DNA from: a bacterium
GTDB taxonomy: Bacteria > Patescibacteriota > Minisyncoccia > Phycocordibacterales > 2-02-FULL-43-11
Direction of reading: 5' to 3'
NCBI GenBank assembly: GCA_021814895.1
Contig: JAKAHN010000016.1
Location: 1-10,446 of the forward strand
DNA length: 10,446 nt
The notes under the pieces were generated by a model, which saw only the letters and a list, made by a program, of their open reading frames with translations, did no database searches and had not been told where the DNA came from. Both the position numbers and the translations under genes were made by a program. Below are positions 1 through 7,686 of the stretch, piece after piece (the first letter of the stretch is position 1; the number at the start of each line of letters is the position of its first letter).

Positions 1-738
1 TATCCATTCTTTTCCCGGACCGTCGCCGACTATATCTAGTTGGATTTCTTTATTGTCCCTCAATAAAAGCATAGCCCTGAGAAGAATATCTACTCCTTTT
101 TCTTTTATTAAGCGTCCGACAAAAAGTGCCTTAAATCTACTGTTAACTTTTCCTTTGTTTGGATTTAAGGCATTATTTTGAAGCTCAATCGGTTCAGATA
201 AAAGTTTAGATTTTGATTTTGGGTAGCCAAATTGCTCGTAAAGTTTGCCGATTATCGGAGAATCGTATATAAAAGCGTCCAAATATTTTGTCAAAGACAA
301 GCCAACTGTTTTTTCCCAGAGATATTTTTTGATGTGGAAAAGAATTGACCCCTCGCGCCCCTTTAACGATATCCGCCACATTGCCGAGGTGTAGTTATTC
401 ACAAAGACAACGGTTGGGTTTTTGCCACCGTGTTTTCTGTACATTCCTCCGGCCCAAAGGAGGGCCGGTCCGCATATAAAATAAATATCAAAATTGTTTT
501 CTTCTGCAAGAAGTAGCTTGGCGACATTTTTTTGAGTTTGCAAAAATGATCCGCCCAAGTGTTTTTCTATCACAGTATATGCTTTATCTCTCGGCAAGAC
601 GTTGTTGTCGGAGAGGGCCGTGAATAGTGTCGTCTGATGCCCGGCACTGGCAAAAAAAACCAAAAACATTTTTAGTACTTGGTGAAGTCCTGCTCCGGTT
701 ATTGGGTTGTAATGAAGCGAAAGTATTGCTATTCGCAT
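1..738 (-). CDS. GT4-family glycosyltransferase, C-terminus cut by window edge
   Basis: This gene reads right to left from an ATG at 738 and is open to the left edge, giving 246 residues without a stop. It begins MRIAILSLHYNPITGAG, the usual first beta strand and glycine-rich loop of a GT-B glycosyltransferase. The donor-binding C-terminal domain starts around residue 203 with VGRLIKEKGVD (207-217), followed by DIVGDGPGKEW (235-245), both hallmarks of Glycos_transf_1/GT4. The EX7E nucleotide-sugar motif would lie beyond the edge. The enzyme should add a sugar from an activated donor to a growing glycan at the inner membrane; donor and acceptor cannot be told. Its start lies one base after the stop of the upstream FkbM gene, so the two are probably translationally coupled in the minus-strand operon. 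There is no Shine-Dalgarno site, only the A-rich GAAAAAATAAT before ATG. The family call is secure; the specific function is unknown. Confidence 0.88.
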   Translation of the reverse strand, partial: MRIAILSLHYNPITGAGLHQVLKMFLVFFASAGHQTTLFTALSDNNVLPRDKAYTVIEKHLGGSFLQTQKNVAKLLLAEENNFDIYFICGPALLWAGGMYRKHGGKNPTVVFVNNYTSAMWRISLKGREGSILFHIKKYLWEKTVGLSLTKYLDAFIYDSPIIGKLYEQFGYPKSKSKLLSEPIELQNNALNPNKGKVNSRFKALFVGRLIKEKGVDILLRAMLLLRDNKEIQLDIVGDGPGKEWI

Positions 739-739
739 A

Positions 740-1588
740 TTATTTTTTCAGTAATATATTGGTATATAGTTTTTTTGCTTGGTACATTTCAAGGTTCGCC
801 ATATCATTTTTGTTGATCTCCGTAATATTCCCGTTTTTGCCGATTTTGTAAACTTTTAGTTTTTGTTCAGCAATTCCATTGAAAAAACTATCGGGGGTTT
901 CGCCTAATTGGGCCAAAGAATCCGGATTTAGTTCTGAGACGATAGAGATATTTTCAGAGTTCCCGATAAGTTTTTGCATACCCTTAAGCGCTAGCGGTTC
1001 GGCCCCCTCAATGTCAATCTTTAAGAAATCAATTTTTTTAATTGTGTTTTTTTCCACAAATGAATCAAGAGTAATCGATTGGACGGATTCTTTCTCACTT
1101 TCGGCGTGTGGGGTAACGACGCTATGACAGCCGGTGCTACCAATAACTTTGAAGAAATCAACCGAGCCGTTTTTATCGGATATCGCGTTTTCGTACCGCT
1201 CAACATTTTTAAGTCGGGAAGTGTTTTTTTCTAATAAACTGAAGTTTTCTTTATCCGGTTCAAAGGCGAGCACTTTCCCAGTTGGTCCAACCAATCTTGA
1301 AAAAATTACAGTGTAATATCCAACATGAGCGCCGACATCAGCCACCGTCATACCCGGTTTGATATTATTTTTGAAGTAATTAACGGTGTTTTTTTCATAG
1401 TTTTCTATTAGCATATCCAGTTTCCAATCCCAGGGGAATTTTTTTGGGAAATAAAATCTTTTAAGTTGGACGAAAGTCTCCACCAAGCCCTCGATTGTTT
1501 TTTTTACTATTTTATCAAGCAATTTAAAACTAACTGTTTTTTTGTAAATTTTCTTTAGCAGGGCTATAAGTTTGTTGGTTTGTCCCAT
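740..1588 (-). CDS. FkbM-family SAM-dependent methyltransferase (first copy)
   Basis: A 282-residue protein of the FkbM class, which methylates hydroxyl groups on sugars or polyketides using S-adenosylmethionine. The SAM-binding motif I is VADVGAHVGYYT (82-93), the acidic post-motif is FEPD (109-112), and the family signature is KIDIEGAE (190-197). The frame stays open upstream to a TTG at 1636, but that would overlap the preceding gene by 43 bases. The ATG at 1588 leaves 5 bases after that gene's stop and is preferred. The roughly 75 residues before the SAM domain are basic and aromatic-rich (for example KRFYFPKKF), with no clear membrane segment. It sits between a capsule-type transferase and a GT4 transferase, so a role in O-methylating a glycan residue is likely (inference). 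Methylated residues cap chains in some O-antigens; whether this one does is unknown. The second FkbM protein at 7687-8565 shares the motifs but little else. Confidence 0.9.
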   Translation of the reverse strand: MGQTNKLIALLKKIYKKTVSFKLLDKIVKKTIEGLVETFVQLKRFYFPKKFPWDWKLDMLIENYEKNTVNYFKNNIKPGMTVADVGAHVGYYTVIFSRLVGPTGKVLAFEPDKENFSLLEKNTSRLKNVERYENAISDKNGSVDFFKVIGSTGCHSVVTPHAESEKESVQSITLDSFVEKNTIKKIDFLKIDIEGAEPLALKGMQKLIGNSENISIVSELNPDSLAQLGETPDSFFNGIAEQKLKVYKIGKNGNITEINKNDMANLEMYQAKKLYTNILLKK

Positions 1589-1593
1589 TTTAG

Positions 1594-3102
1594 TTAAAGA
1601 GGTTTTAAATTCAATTTGTCTGCCAATAAATCGCAAAATAATGATATTTTTTCAACCTCAGTCTTCGGCTCAATTCCTTTTTCCCAGATTTCATGGAGTT
1701 TTATTTCTGCAGATTCTTCCATTAAAGCGCTTATGAAATATTCCAGCTCTATTTCGTCGTATTTAAAATTTTCTAACATTTGTTTTGTCATATAAGGCAG
1801 TTGTGCGACCTCCAGACATTTTTTTGACATTGATAGAGCGTTATAGAAAACATCGCCGAAGGTTATAACCGGTTTTTTGAACATCAAAGCTTCCCAACCT
1901 GCCGTACCGGTAATAGTGTAGACGATTTTGCTGTCCTTAATGATCCGGTAAGAATCAAAGTTTGGATGTATCAATTTTACATTCGGAATTTTTTTTAATT
2001 CTTTGTAATATTGTCTTGGTCTGAATCCTATCATTGCCGGATGTTCTTTTACATATAGTTTGAAGCTGATAGGCAAGGATTGGGAGATTTGTTTTATCAA
2101 ATTTAATTGGTCGGTCCAATATGGCGCCAATGCCAAAATTGCCAACTCAGGTTCAAAGTGGAGGGCGTAATAAGCGAAATTTTCTTTTTCATTATATTTC
2201 TCCCAAAGATCACTGAATCCCCAAAGAGTCCGGATTTTTCTTTTAACCCTGTCTATGGTAAAAGCTAAAATAGATTCGTCGGTGTAATCTTTCTGTTTTT
2301 TAACAAACATATTTCTGACAAAAAGAGTGCCAAGCCATTTGATTGATAAAAAGATGCGTACAGGATTAAAAATTCGCACGATGTTTTGCCATCTGCCGGA
2401 ATTTTTTAAACTCCCCATTACATATAAATAAGGTTCTGGCTTGTTCCGGAACTCGCTGATATATTTTTTTGCTTCTGTAATTTGTTTAGGCCCCACTGCG
2501 TCGGTTTTTTGATATTGTTTTTTAAACAGCTCTTCGGCGTAACTGAAATTTTTATAATCTTGGCTTAAAATATACCCCTGGCCTATTCTGGTTTCCGCTC
2601 CAACCAATACTTTTATTCCTTTTTTCTTTGCAATATGGTAGATCAAAAAATTTCCCATAGCGCTGACTGTGGGCAGAAAAATAAAATCGGGTTTTTCCGC
2701 ATCCAAAAAATCAATAATGGTTTTTGCCGTTAGCTGTAACATCACAGCCATTTCTTCATGGCTGTAGGGCGGGGTGTCGTATGGATATTCGCGAATACCC
2801 ATACCGTATCTTATAATTCTATCAACTGATAAAAACGGCCAAAGATAAGGTATGCCGTATTCTTTCTCAATTTTATTGAGATCCCCCCAATCAATTTTTG
2901 TGTTTTTATATTGTTTTTGAATTTCTTCATCCAAAATCAAAGCGGAGTAGTTTATATCTTTTTGTTTTTTTAAAAAATCATAACCGGTTCGGAGATAAAC
3001 ATAACCGCAAAATTCTTTTATACCGTATTTCCGTTTTAATTCTTTGGCGATTTTATGAGCCACAGGAGTAAAACGACGTTGGAAAATTAGACAAGCTTTC
3101 AT
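1594..3102 (-). CDS. Capsule-polysaccharide-biosynthesis-like GT-B protein (502 aa)
   Basis: A 502-residue soluble protein resembling the capsule polysaccharide synthesis family (Capsule_synth, KpsC/KpsS-like), whose characterised members transfer Kdo onto a lipid acceptor. Diagnostic blocks lie in the C-terminal half: LHFEPE (314-319), YVKEHP (350-355), TGTAGWEAL (398-406) and KKPVITFG (409-416). The order His-Pro loop, then Gly/Ser-Thr-rich loop, then KPVI.FG, fits the nucleotide-sugar site of this GT-B group. The N-terminal half has a weaker Rossmann-like pattern, with PDFIFLPTVSAMGNFLIYHIAKKKGIKV split over 137-165. The same C-terminal blocks recur in the 481-residue protein at 4987-6432, so the two are paralogues. 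It is the first gene of the minus-strand operon, with its ATG at 3102 next to the divergent promoter region. Sugar and acceptor are not predictable. A surface-carbohydrate protein without transferase activity is the main alternative. Confidence 0.68.
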   Translation of the reverse strand: MKACLIFQRRFTPVAHKIAKELKRKYGIKEFCGYVYLRTGYDFLKKQKDINYSALILDEEIQKQYKNTKIDWGDLNKIEKEYGIPYLWPFLSVDRIIRYGMGIREYPYDTPPYSHEEMAVMLQLTAKTIIDFLDAEKPDFIFLPTVSAMGNFLIYHIAKKKGIKVLVGAETRIGQGYILSQDYKNFSYAEELFKKQYQKTDAVGPKQITEAKKYISEFRNKPEPYLYVMGSLKNSGRWQNIVRIFNPVRIFLSIKWLGTLFVRNMFVKKQKDYTDESILAFTIDRVKRKIRTLWGFSDLWEKYNEKENFAYYALHFEPELAILALAPYWTDQLNLIKQISQSLPISFKLYVKEHPAMIGFRPRQYYKELKKIPNVKLIHPNFDSYRIIKDSKIVYTITGTAGWEALMFKKPVITFGDVFYNALSMSKKCLEVAQLPYMTKQMLENFKYDEIELEYFISALMEESAEIKLHEIWEKGIEPKTEVEKISLFCDLLADKLNLKPL

Positions 3103-3111
3103 TTTATAATC

Positions 3112-3140
3112 TTGATTTATTGCAGTTATAAAGGTATAGT
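3112..3140 (+). promoter_or_regulatory. Candidate promoter for the ABC exporter gene
   Basis: On the plus strand TTGATT (3112-3117, 4 of 6) is followed after 17 bases by TATAGT (3135-3140, 5 of 6). The expected start near 3147 gives a leader of about 28 bases to the ATG at 3175. If real, it excludes the upstream TTG (3112) and GTG (3139) as translation starts. It lies face to face with the minus-strand promoter candidate. Confidence 0.35.
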
Positions 3141-3142
3141 GA

Positions 3143-3171
3143 ATGATACTTATAAAATCTTAGCAAGTCAA
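3143..3171 (-). promoter_or_regulatory. Candidate promoter for the minus-strand operon
   Basis: On the minus strand a -35-like TTGACT (3171-3166) is followed, after exactly 17 bases, by a -10-like TATCAT (3148-3143). Each matches the sigma-70 consensus at 5 of 6 positions. Transcription would start near 3136 and give a leader of about 30 bases before the ATG at 3102. In AT-rich DNA such matches arise by chance, so this is a candidate only. Confidence 0.45.
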
Positions 3172-3174
3172 TTT

Positions 3175-4980
3175 ATGCCATATTTATCAAATCTATTTGG
3201 AATCGGCCAGGTCTTAAATTGGTATACTCTTTTCAAAAAAGCCTTTGGTAATTATAAATGGAGTCTTGTGGCGATTGCCGGTTTAAGTTTTTTCAGCAGT
3301 TTGCTGGAAGGCGTGGGCATAAGTTCAATAATACCGGTTTTCTCTTTTGTTAACGGCCAAGCGGGCAGCGCTACGGATTCCATTACAAAATTCATAGAAG
3401 CCGCTTTTAATTTTATTGGCCTTTCTTATACATTCCGAACGCTCATTTTATTTATAGGAGCGCTATTCGTTTTAAGAATTGTGGTTTTGTTTTTCATCCA
3501 ATATATTACTGCCAGAATAGTTTTTGGTTATGAAAAAAATATGCGTCGTGACCTGTTTTCGCTGACAGTGTTTTCTCGATGGCCGTTTTTGTCAAAACAA
3601 AAAGTTGGGCACTTGGATCAACTGCTAATTACCAATACCACCAACACCTCTCAATTTTTCGGTTATTTTTCGACCGTGATGCTTATTTTTACGAAAACCG
3701 TTATCTACACGGTAATCGCGGTGAACATTTCTTCTTGGGCGGCCCTTTTGACTATTGTGGTTGGCTTGGCAACTTCCATATTTTTCAAACCGCTTTTTGT
3801 AAAAAATAAAATTTTATCAACAAAGGCGGAAAAAATTAATCGCGGGCTGGCCCATTTTACCAGTCAGCATGTTGGCGGAATGAAAGCCATAAAATCTATG
3901 GCGATTGAAGAATATGTTTCGGCGAAAGCGTTGAATATTTTTGATAATATCAGACAATTATTTATCAAAATGATGGTTGTTAGGGGGGTAACAAACATGC
4001 TCATTCAATTCGTAGGACTTGGTTTCGTAGCCTTGGTTTTTGTCTATATGTACAGGTCGCCCGGATTCAACTTTGCCACATTTGCTGTGATTGTTTACGC
4101 CATCAATCAAATTTTTGTCCAGGTTCAAGCTGTGCAGGTGCAGGTTCACGCTATTAGTTCCATGGTTCCATATTTAGACAAGGCTGTGATTTATATGGAT
4201 GAGGCCAAAAGAAATGCCGAAAAGAAAAATTTCGGGTCAGTGTTTAATTTTGAAAGGGAACTGTCGTTTGAAAATATATTTTTTTCTTATCCTGAGAGAG
4301 GCGAAGTTGTTGCCGATTTTAACTTGTCTATAAAAAAGGGCGAAATGGTGGGGATTATCGGCCCGTCGGGCGCAGGCAAGACAACGATAGTAGATTTATT
4401 ATTGCGTCTTTATGAGCCGGATAAGGGCGAAATAAAGATTGACGGGAAAAATATAAATGAAATCAACCTTGATGACTGGAGGGGCAATATCGGTTATGTC
4501 GCTCAAGATATTTTTATACTCAATGATACGATAAAAAACAATATTATTTTCTATAATAAAGCGGTCAGTGAAGAAGGCGCGATTGAGTCGGCCAAGCTGG
4601 TAAATTTACATGATTTTATAATGTCCCTTCCGGACGGCTATAACACTATAGTAGGCGACAGAGGAGTGTTTCTATCTGGTGGACAGAGACAGAGAATAAT
4701 TTTAGCCCGTATTTTGGCGACCAAACCGCAACTTTTGGTTTTAGATGAAGCAACCAGTTCTTTGGACGGAGAATCTGAACTTGCCATTAAAGAAGTGATT
4801 GATAATTTGCGAGGTAAAACGACCGTTATTATAATCGCCCACAGGCTCTCAACAATTTCTTCCGTTGATAAGCTGGCGGTTTTGGAAAATGGTAAAATTA
4901 AGGAAATCGGCAAACCGGACGATTTGTTAAAAGACCGAAATTCTTATTTTTACAAAGTTAACAATTTGAGTGAAAATTAA
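3175..4980 (+). CDS. Fused ABC exporter, MsbA/PglK-type lipid-linked glycan flippase candidate
   Basis: A 601-residue half-transporter with permease and ATPase fused. The N-terminal half has about six hydrophobic segments (near residues 29-58, 89-114, 161-183, 188-208, 275-293 and 300-317), as in type IV exporters. The ATPase half has Walker A GPSGAGKT (396-403), Q-loop YVAQD (441-445), signature LSGGQRQR (500-507), Walker B LLVLDEATSSLD (520-531) and the H-loop histidine at 556. All catalytic residues are present, and it should work as a homodimer. Family relatives flip lipid A, lipid-linked oligosaccharides or lipids outward. The glycan-gene setting points to a lipid-linked glycan, as for PglK (inference). 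The open frame reaches a TTG at 3112, and a GTG at 3139 follows an AAAGG. ATG 3175 is chosen because the upstream options fall inside candidate promoter elements. The next gene follows after 6 bases. Confidence 0.92.
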   Translation: MPYLSNLFGIGQVLNWYTLFKKAFGNYKWSLVAIAGLSFFSSLLEGVGISSIIPVFSFVNGQAGSATDSITKFIEAAFNFIGLSYTFRTLILFIGALFVLRIVVLFFIQYITARIVFGYEKNMRRDLFSLTVFSRWPFLSKQKVGHLDQLLITNTTNTSQFFGYFSTVMLIFTKTVIYTVIAVNISSWAALLTIVVGLATSIFFKPLFVKNKILSTKAEKINRGLAHFTSQHVGGMKAIKSMAIEEYVSAKALNIFDNIRQLFIKMMVVRGVTNMLIQFVGLGFVALVFVYMYRSPGFNFATFAVIVYAINQIFVQVQAVQVQVHAISSMVPYLDKAVIYMDEAKRNAEKKNFGSVFNFERELSFENIFFSYPERGEVVADFNLSIKKGEMVGIIGPSGAGKTTIVDLLLRLYEPDKGEIKIDGKNINEINLDDWRGNIGYVAQDIFILNDTIKNNIIFYNKAVSEEGAIESAKLVNLHDFIMSLPDGYNTIVGDRGVFLSGGQRQRIILARILATKPQLLVLDEATSSLDGESELAIKEVIDNLRGKTTVIIIAHRLSTISSVDKLAVLENGKIKEIGKPDDLLKDRNSYFYKVNNLSEN

Positions 4981-4986
4981 AAATCT

Positions 4987-6432
4987 ATGAATCTGTTTAT
5001 TTTAGGATTGGGACATGTCAGGCCCGAGCAAATCAATATCGTCAAAGAGCTTCAAAAAACGCATCACATTTCCTATTGGGTGCGGATGGAACATGTTTTT
5101 CAAATCAATAAAAACGAATTTCCTAACACAGTTTTTCATAACTACAGAGACGCTCTTGATGGGAAACCCGCATCGGGGATTGACGATTCTGATTTTGAGC
5201 CGCTAAGCCAAGAGTCGTTGATAAAATTTTCCGAGACGGAGGCGGAAATTTTGACGATGATGGAAAAGAAGTTTGAGCTTTGGAGCGTAAACCAAAAACG
5301 AGATTTTTATTTTGATTTAATGCGTTACTGGCGGGGTGTTTTTGAAAAATTCAAACCGGATTTGATAATTTTTTCCGATGTTCCGCATGAAGTATATTCT
5401 TTCGTGGTCTACGCGCTTGCCAAAGATTACGGCGTGAAAACAATAATGTTTGAAAACATTTTTGATTACGGTCGGCTGATTCTTTTCCATGACTATAAGT
5501 TTGGCAATGATGTTTTGGCAGAGGCAAAGAAAAATAATTTTTCCGAAGATTATCGCTTGGAAGATTTAAGCGATTATACTCGCGAATATTACAAAAAGCA
5601 GATTTCCGGCAAAGACGAAACGCCCCTTTATGTAAGCGGTTACAATAAAGAACACAGCGGTTGGAACAAATTTAGGAGATTAACTAAGGCCAGATGGGCT
5701 TTTGTCAAAGACGGCACCATTTTTGAACGGGCGGTAAAAAGATTTTTTAAACTTTTCAAATCTAACGTCATAAAAGATTACAAGAAACTTGAGACTCCGC
5801 CCGATTTTGGAAAGAAGTTTATTTATGTGCCATTGCATTTTCAGCCGGAGAGAACGACTTCCCCTCAGGGCGGTTATTTTGTAGACCAATTGTTGATGGT
5901 AAAAACCCTATCCCATGCTTTGCCGGAAGGATGGCTTTTGTACGTGAAAGAGCATCCAAGTCAATGGAAACCGCACGGCTCGGATTATACAGGCTACAGA
6001 TATCCGGGTTATTACGAGGAAATTATTAAATTAAAAAATGCCAGAATTGTGCCGGTCTCTACAAATAATTATGAATTGATAAAAAATTCACAGGCAGTAG
6101 CAACTGTCACAGGTATTCCCGGTTGGGAAGCGATTCTCCGAGGCAAGCCGGCTTTGATTTTCGGTTATTCCTGGTTTATGCAAGCGCCGGGGGTTTTTAG
6201 GGTCCAAAGCGTTAATGATTGCAGAGATGTTTTTGAAAAGATAGAAAATGGATACAGAGCTGATATGCAAAAAATGCTGAATTATTCAGTTCTTTTGGAT
6301 AAGACAAGTTTTGAAGGTTTTAATGATAACTATGGAAGACAGGTTTCAAAGATTACCGATGAAGATAATGCTAGTAATATGTTTAAGGTGATTAAAAGTG
6401 CAATAGAAAAAATTTCCTTGCCTACGGTTTAG
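4987..6432 (+). CDS. Capsule-polysaccharide-biosynthesis-like GT-B protein (481 aa), paralogue of the 502-aa protein
   Basis: A 481-residue soluble protein sharing the C-terminal blocks of the protein at 1594-3102 in the same order and spacing: LHFQPE (283-288), YVKEHP (319-324), TGIPGWEA (375-382) and GKPALIFG (386-393). Between the first two, both have a conserved aromatic/DQL stretch (here YFVDQLLMVKTLSHALP, 297-313). This supports a capsule-synthesis-type GT-B glycosyltransferase that adds a sugar to a surface glycan. The N-terminal half is much less alike, consistent with a different acceptor (inference). It follows the ABC exporter by 6 bases and is almost certainly cotranscribed with it. 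The spacer gives an A-rich stretch but no Shine-Dalgarno site before the ATG. An inserted loop rich in Gly and Tyr (331-342, GSDYTGYRYPGY) follows the His-Pro motif and is absent from the paralogue. Donor sugar is unknown. Confidence 0.68.
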   Translation: MNLFILGLGHVRPEQINIVKELQKTHHISYWVRMEHVFQINKNEFPNTVFHNYRDALDGKPASGIDDSDFEPLSQESLIKFSETEAEILTMMEKKFELWSVNQKRDFYFDLMRYWRGVFEKFKPDLIIFSDVPHEVYSFVVYALAKDYGVKTIMFENIFDYGRLILFHDYKFGNDVLAEAKKNNFSEDYRLEDLSDYTREYYKKQISGKDETPLYVSGYNKEHSGWNKFRRLTKARWAFVKDGTIFERAVKRFFKLFKSNVIKDYKKLETPPDFGKKFIYVPLHFQPERTTSPQGGYFVDQLLMVKTLSHALPEGWLLYVKEHPSQWKPHGSDYTGYRYPGYYEEIIKLKNARIVPVSTNNYELIKNSQAVATVTGIPGWEAILRGKPALIFGYSWFMQAPGVFRVQSVNDCRDVFEKIENGYRADMQKMLNYSVLLDKTSFEGFNDNYGRQVSKITDEDNASNMFKVIKSAIEKISLPTV

Positions 6433-6446
6433 CTACGCGGTATACT
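6418..6446 (+). promoter_or_regulatory. Candidate promoter for the LamG-FkbM unit
   Basis: TTGCCT (6418-6423, 4 of 6 to the -35 consensus) and TATACT (6441-6446, 5 of 6 to the -10) are 17 bases apart. The -35 element overlaps the last codons of the preceding transferase gene. Initiation near 6453 would leave a leader of about 30 bases before the ATG at 6485. The rest of the 52-base gap is AT-rich with no terminator hairpin. Confidence 0.45.
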
Positions 6447-6484
6447 AGAACTCTCGTTTAAGTTTTATTATTAACATATAAAAC

Positions 6485-7672
6485 ATGAAAGTACTCCTTG
6501 AAAGTTTTAAAAATATTTTTATGTCATTGCTCGTGCTTGCTACAACAGTAATCTTCACCAGTCTTTATAGTGTTGCATTTGCTGCCAATACGAATTCTAT
6601 AGAATTAAGTTCTTCATCAAGTCAATACCTTTCTATTTTAGACGGGGACCAGACTGGTTTAGATATTACCGGGGATATGACAATTGAAGCGTGGGTAAAT
6701 TTTTCTTCTACTTCAAATGAGAGGCACATTATTTCAAAATATCGTTATGACAACAATCAGAGAGCATATGATGTATATTTTTATAACAATCAACTGATAT
6801 TAATTCTTTCTAGTAATGGCACTGACGCTACCTCAAAAATTTGGTCATGGACACCCTCTACGTCAACATGGTATCACTTAGCAATTGCTTATGATGCTAG
6901 CGCTGGGTTGGCCGAGCTATTTGTAAACGGTATTTCTCAAGGAACTGGCACAGGTTTACCTACATATATTAACAATAGTTCTGCGGAATTTGATGTTGGT
7001 GCTTACAATGGTAATAATTCTTCAGACCGTGGATACTTTGATGGGTTAATAGATGATGTTCGAGTTTGGAATATTTTCAGAAGTGGTACAGAAGTTTCTG
7101 ATGATATGTCCCGAGAACTCAATGGGAACGAATCCGGACTGGTTGCATACTGGAAATTGAATAATGGTCTGACTGATTTAACTGGTAATAGTAATACACT
7201 AACGAACAATGGAAGCGCCGCATTTTCTGCGAGTACTCCTTTTGCGGGTTTCAGTGAATCTCTACGTGTTCGTAAGTCATCAAACGAATCAGTTGCGAAT
7301 TCTACTACACCTCAAAATGACGACGAACTTAAACTAAGTTTGGCTGCCAATAAAGAATATATCGTAGATGGAGTAGTTTTTGCTTCATCAACGAGTGCAA
7401 CTCCTGATATTGCTATTAGCTTTTTTGGTCAAACTGGAGTGGATGTAGCAATAGGTTACACAAATGATGTCAACGAAATGGTGCTAATGTCCGGAGAGAC
7501 AAGTAATCGTATTAATCTTCCCGCCAATACCCCAACTTCAATACATATAAAAGGTACTGTTAAGACAGGTAGCACGTCAGGCGATTTTCAACTTAAATGG
7601 GCTCAAGTCACGTCGAGTGGGAGCGCCACGACAGTCATGAAAGGAAGTTACTTACGAGCCGAAGAAATTTAA
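6485..7672 (+). CDS. Secreted LamG-fold (concanavalin A-like) protein with a C-terminal beta domain
   Basis: A 395-residue exported protein. The N-terminus has a basic stretch, a hydrophobic core (about 11-30) and an AFA-A cleavage site near residue 33, a good Sec signal peptide. Residues 36-250 form a LamG/jellyroll domain (Laminin_G_3 type): MTIEAWVNFSS (65-75), WYHLAIAYD (129-137), AELFVNGI (143-150), FDGLIDDVRVWN (185-196) and GLVAYWKLNNG (218-228). The last 135 residues form a second beta-rich module containing DDELKLSLAANKEYIVDGV (279-297), SSTSATPDI (301-309), NLPANTPTSIHIKGT (344-358) and KGSYL (386-390). I recall similar modules in phage structural and CPR surface proteins. There is no C-terminal anchor or LPXTG motif. 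A role in carbohydrate binding, adhesion or as a surface subunit is inference. It likely shares its transcript with the FkbM gene 14 bases downstream. None of its 7 proline codons is CCG, unlike neighbouring glycan genes. Confidence 0.87.
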   Translation: MKVLLESFKNIFMSLLVLATTVIFTSLYSVAFAANTNSIELSSSSSQYLSILDGDQTGLDITGDMTIEAWVNFSSTSNERHIISKYRYDNNQRAYDVYFYNNQLILILSSNGTDATSKIWSWTPSTSTWYHLAIAYDASAGLAELFVNGISQGTGTGLPTYINNSSAEFDVGAYNGNNSSDRGYFDGLIDDVRVWNIFRSGTEVSDDMSRELNGNESGLVAYWKLNNGLTDLTGNSNTLTNNGSAAFSASTPFAGFSESLRVRKSSNESVANSTTPQNDDELKLSLAANKEYIVDGVVFASSTSATPDIAISFFGQTGVDVAIGYTNDVNEMVLMSGETSNRINLPANTPTSIHIKGTVKTGSTSGDFQLKWAQVTSSGSATTVMKGSYLRAEEI

Positions 7673-7686
7673 TTATAAACTTTGTT

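Larger units (their letters stand above)
3103..3174. promoter_or_regulatory. Divergent intergenic control region
   Basis: These 72 bases separate the minus-strand operon from the plus-strand ABC exporter gene and are strongly AT-rich. They hold candidate promoter elements for both directions, listed separately. They also contain an exact TATAAT at 3105-3110 on the plus strand. The nearest -35-like hexamer for that is TTGGAA at 3079-3084, but its 20-base spacing is too long to be convincing. No inverted repeat suggesting a dedicated operator was found. Confidence 0.5.

Noticed and set aside
449..468. GC-rich inverted repeat CCGGCCC / GGGCCGG with a 6-base loop
   Set aside because: It lies inside the GT4 coding sequence (residues around GPALLWAGG) with no following T-run in either direction that would make a terminator; probably a codon-usage coincidence.
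652..1505. Runs of eight identical bases in coding sequence (A at 652-659, T at 1498-1505) as phase-variation tracts
   Set aside because: Runs of this length are common in AT-rich DNA, both genes are in frame, and no out-of-frame remnant or repeated unit is present.
1589..1636. Upstream TTG start for the first FkbM gene, adding 16 residues
   Set aside because: It would overlap the preceding gene by 43 bases and starts with TTG; the ATG at 1588 gives a normal 5-base gap and a full-length protein.
3112..3174. Longer ABC exporter starting at TTG 3112 or GTG 3139
   Set aside because: Both fall within AT-rich promoter-like sequence. The 21 extra residues are not typical of the family. GTG 3139 has an AAAGG before it, so it stays a minor alternative.
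3958..4149. Short reading frames antisense to or shifted within the large genes
   Set aside because: They show no family motifs, lie wholly inside well-supported genes and have no start context of their own.
7597..7686. Upstream start for the second FkbM gene inside the LamG gene
   Set aside because: It would overlap the LamG coding sequence by 76 bases in another frame, and the ATG at 7687 has ordinary spacing.
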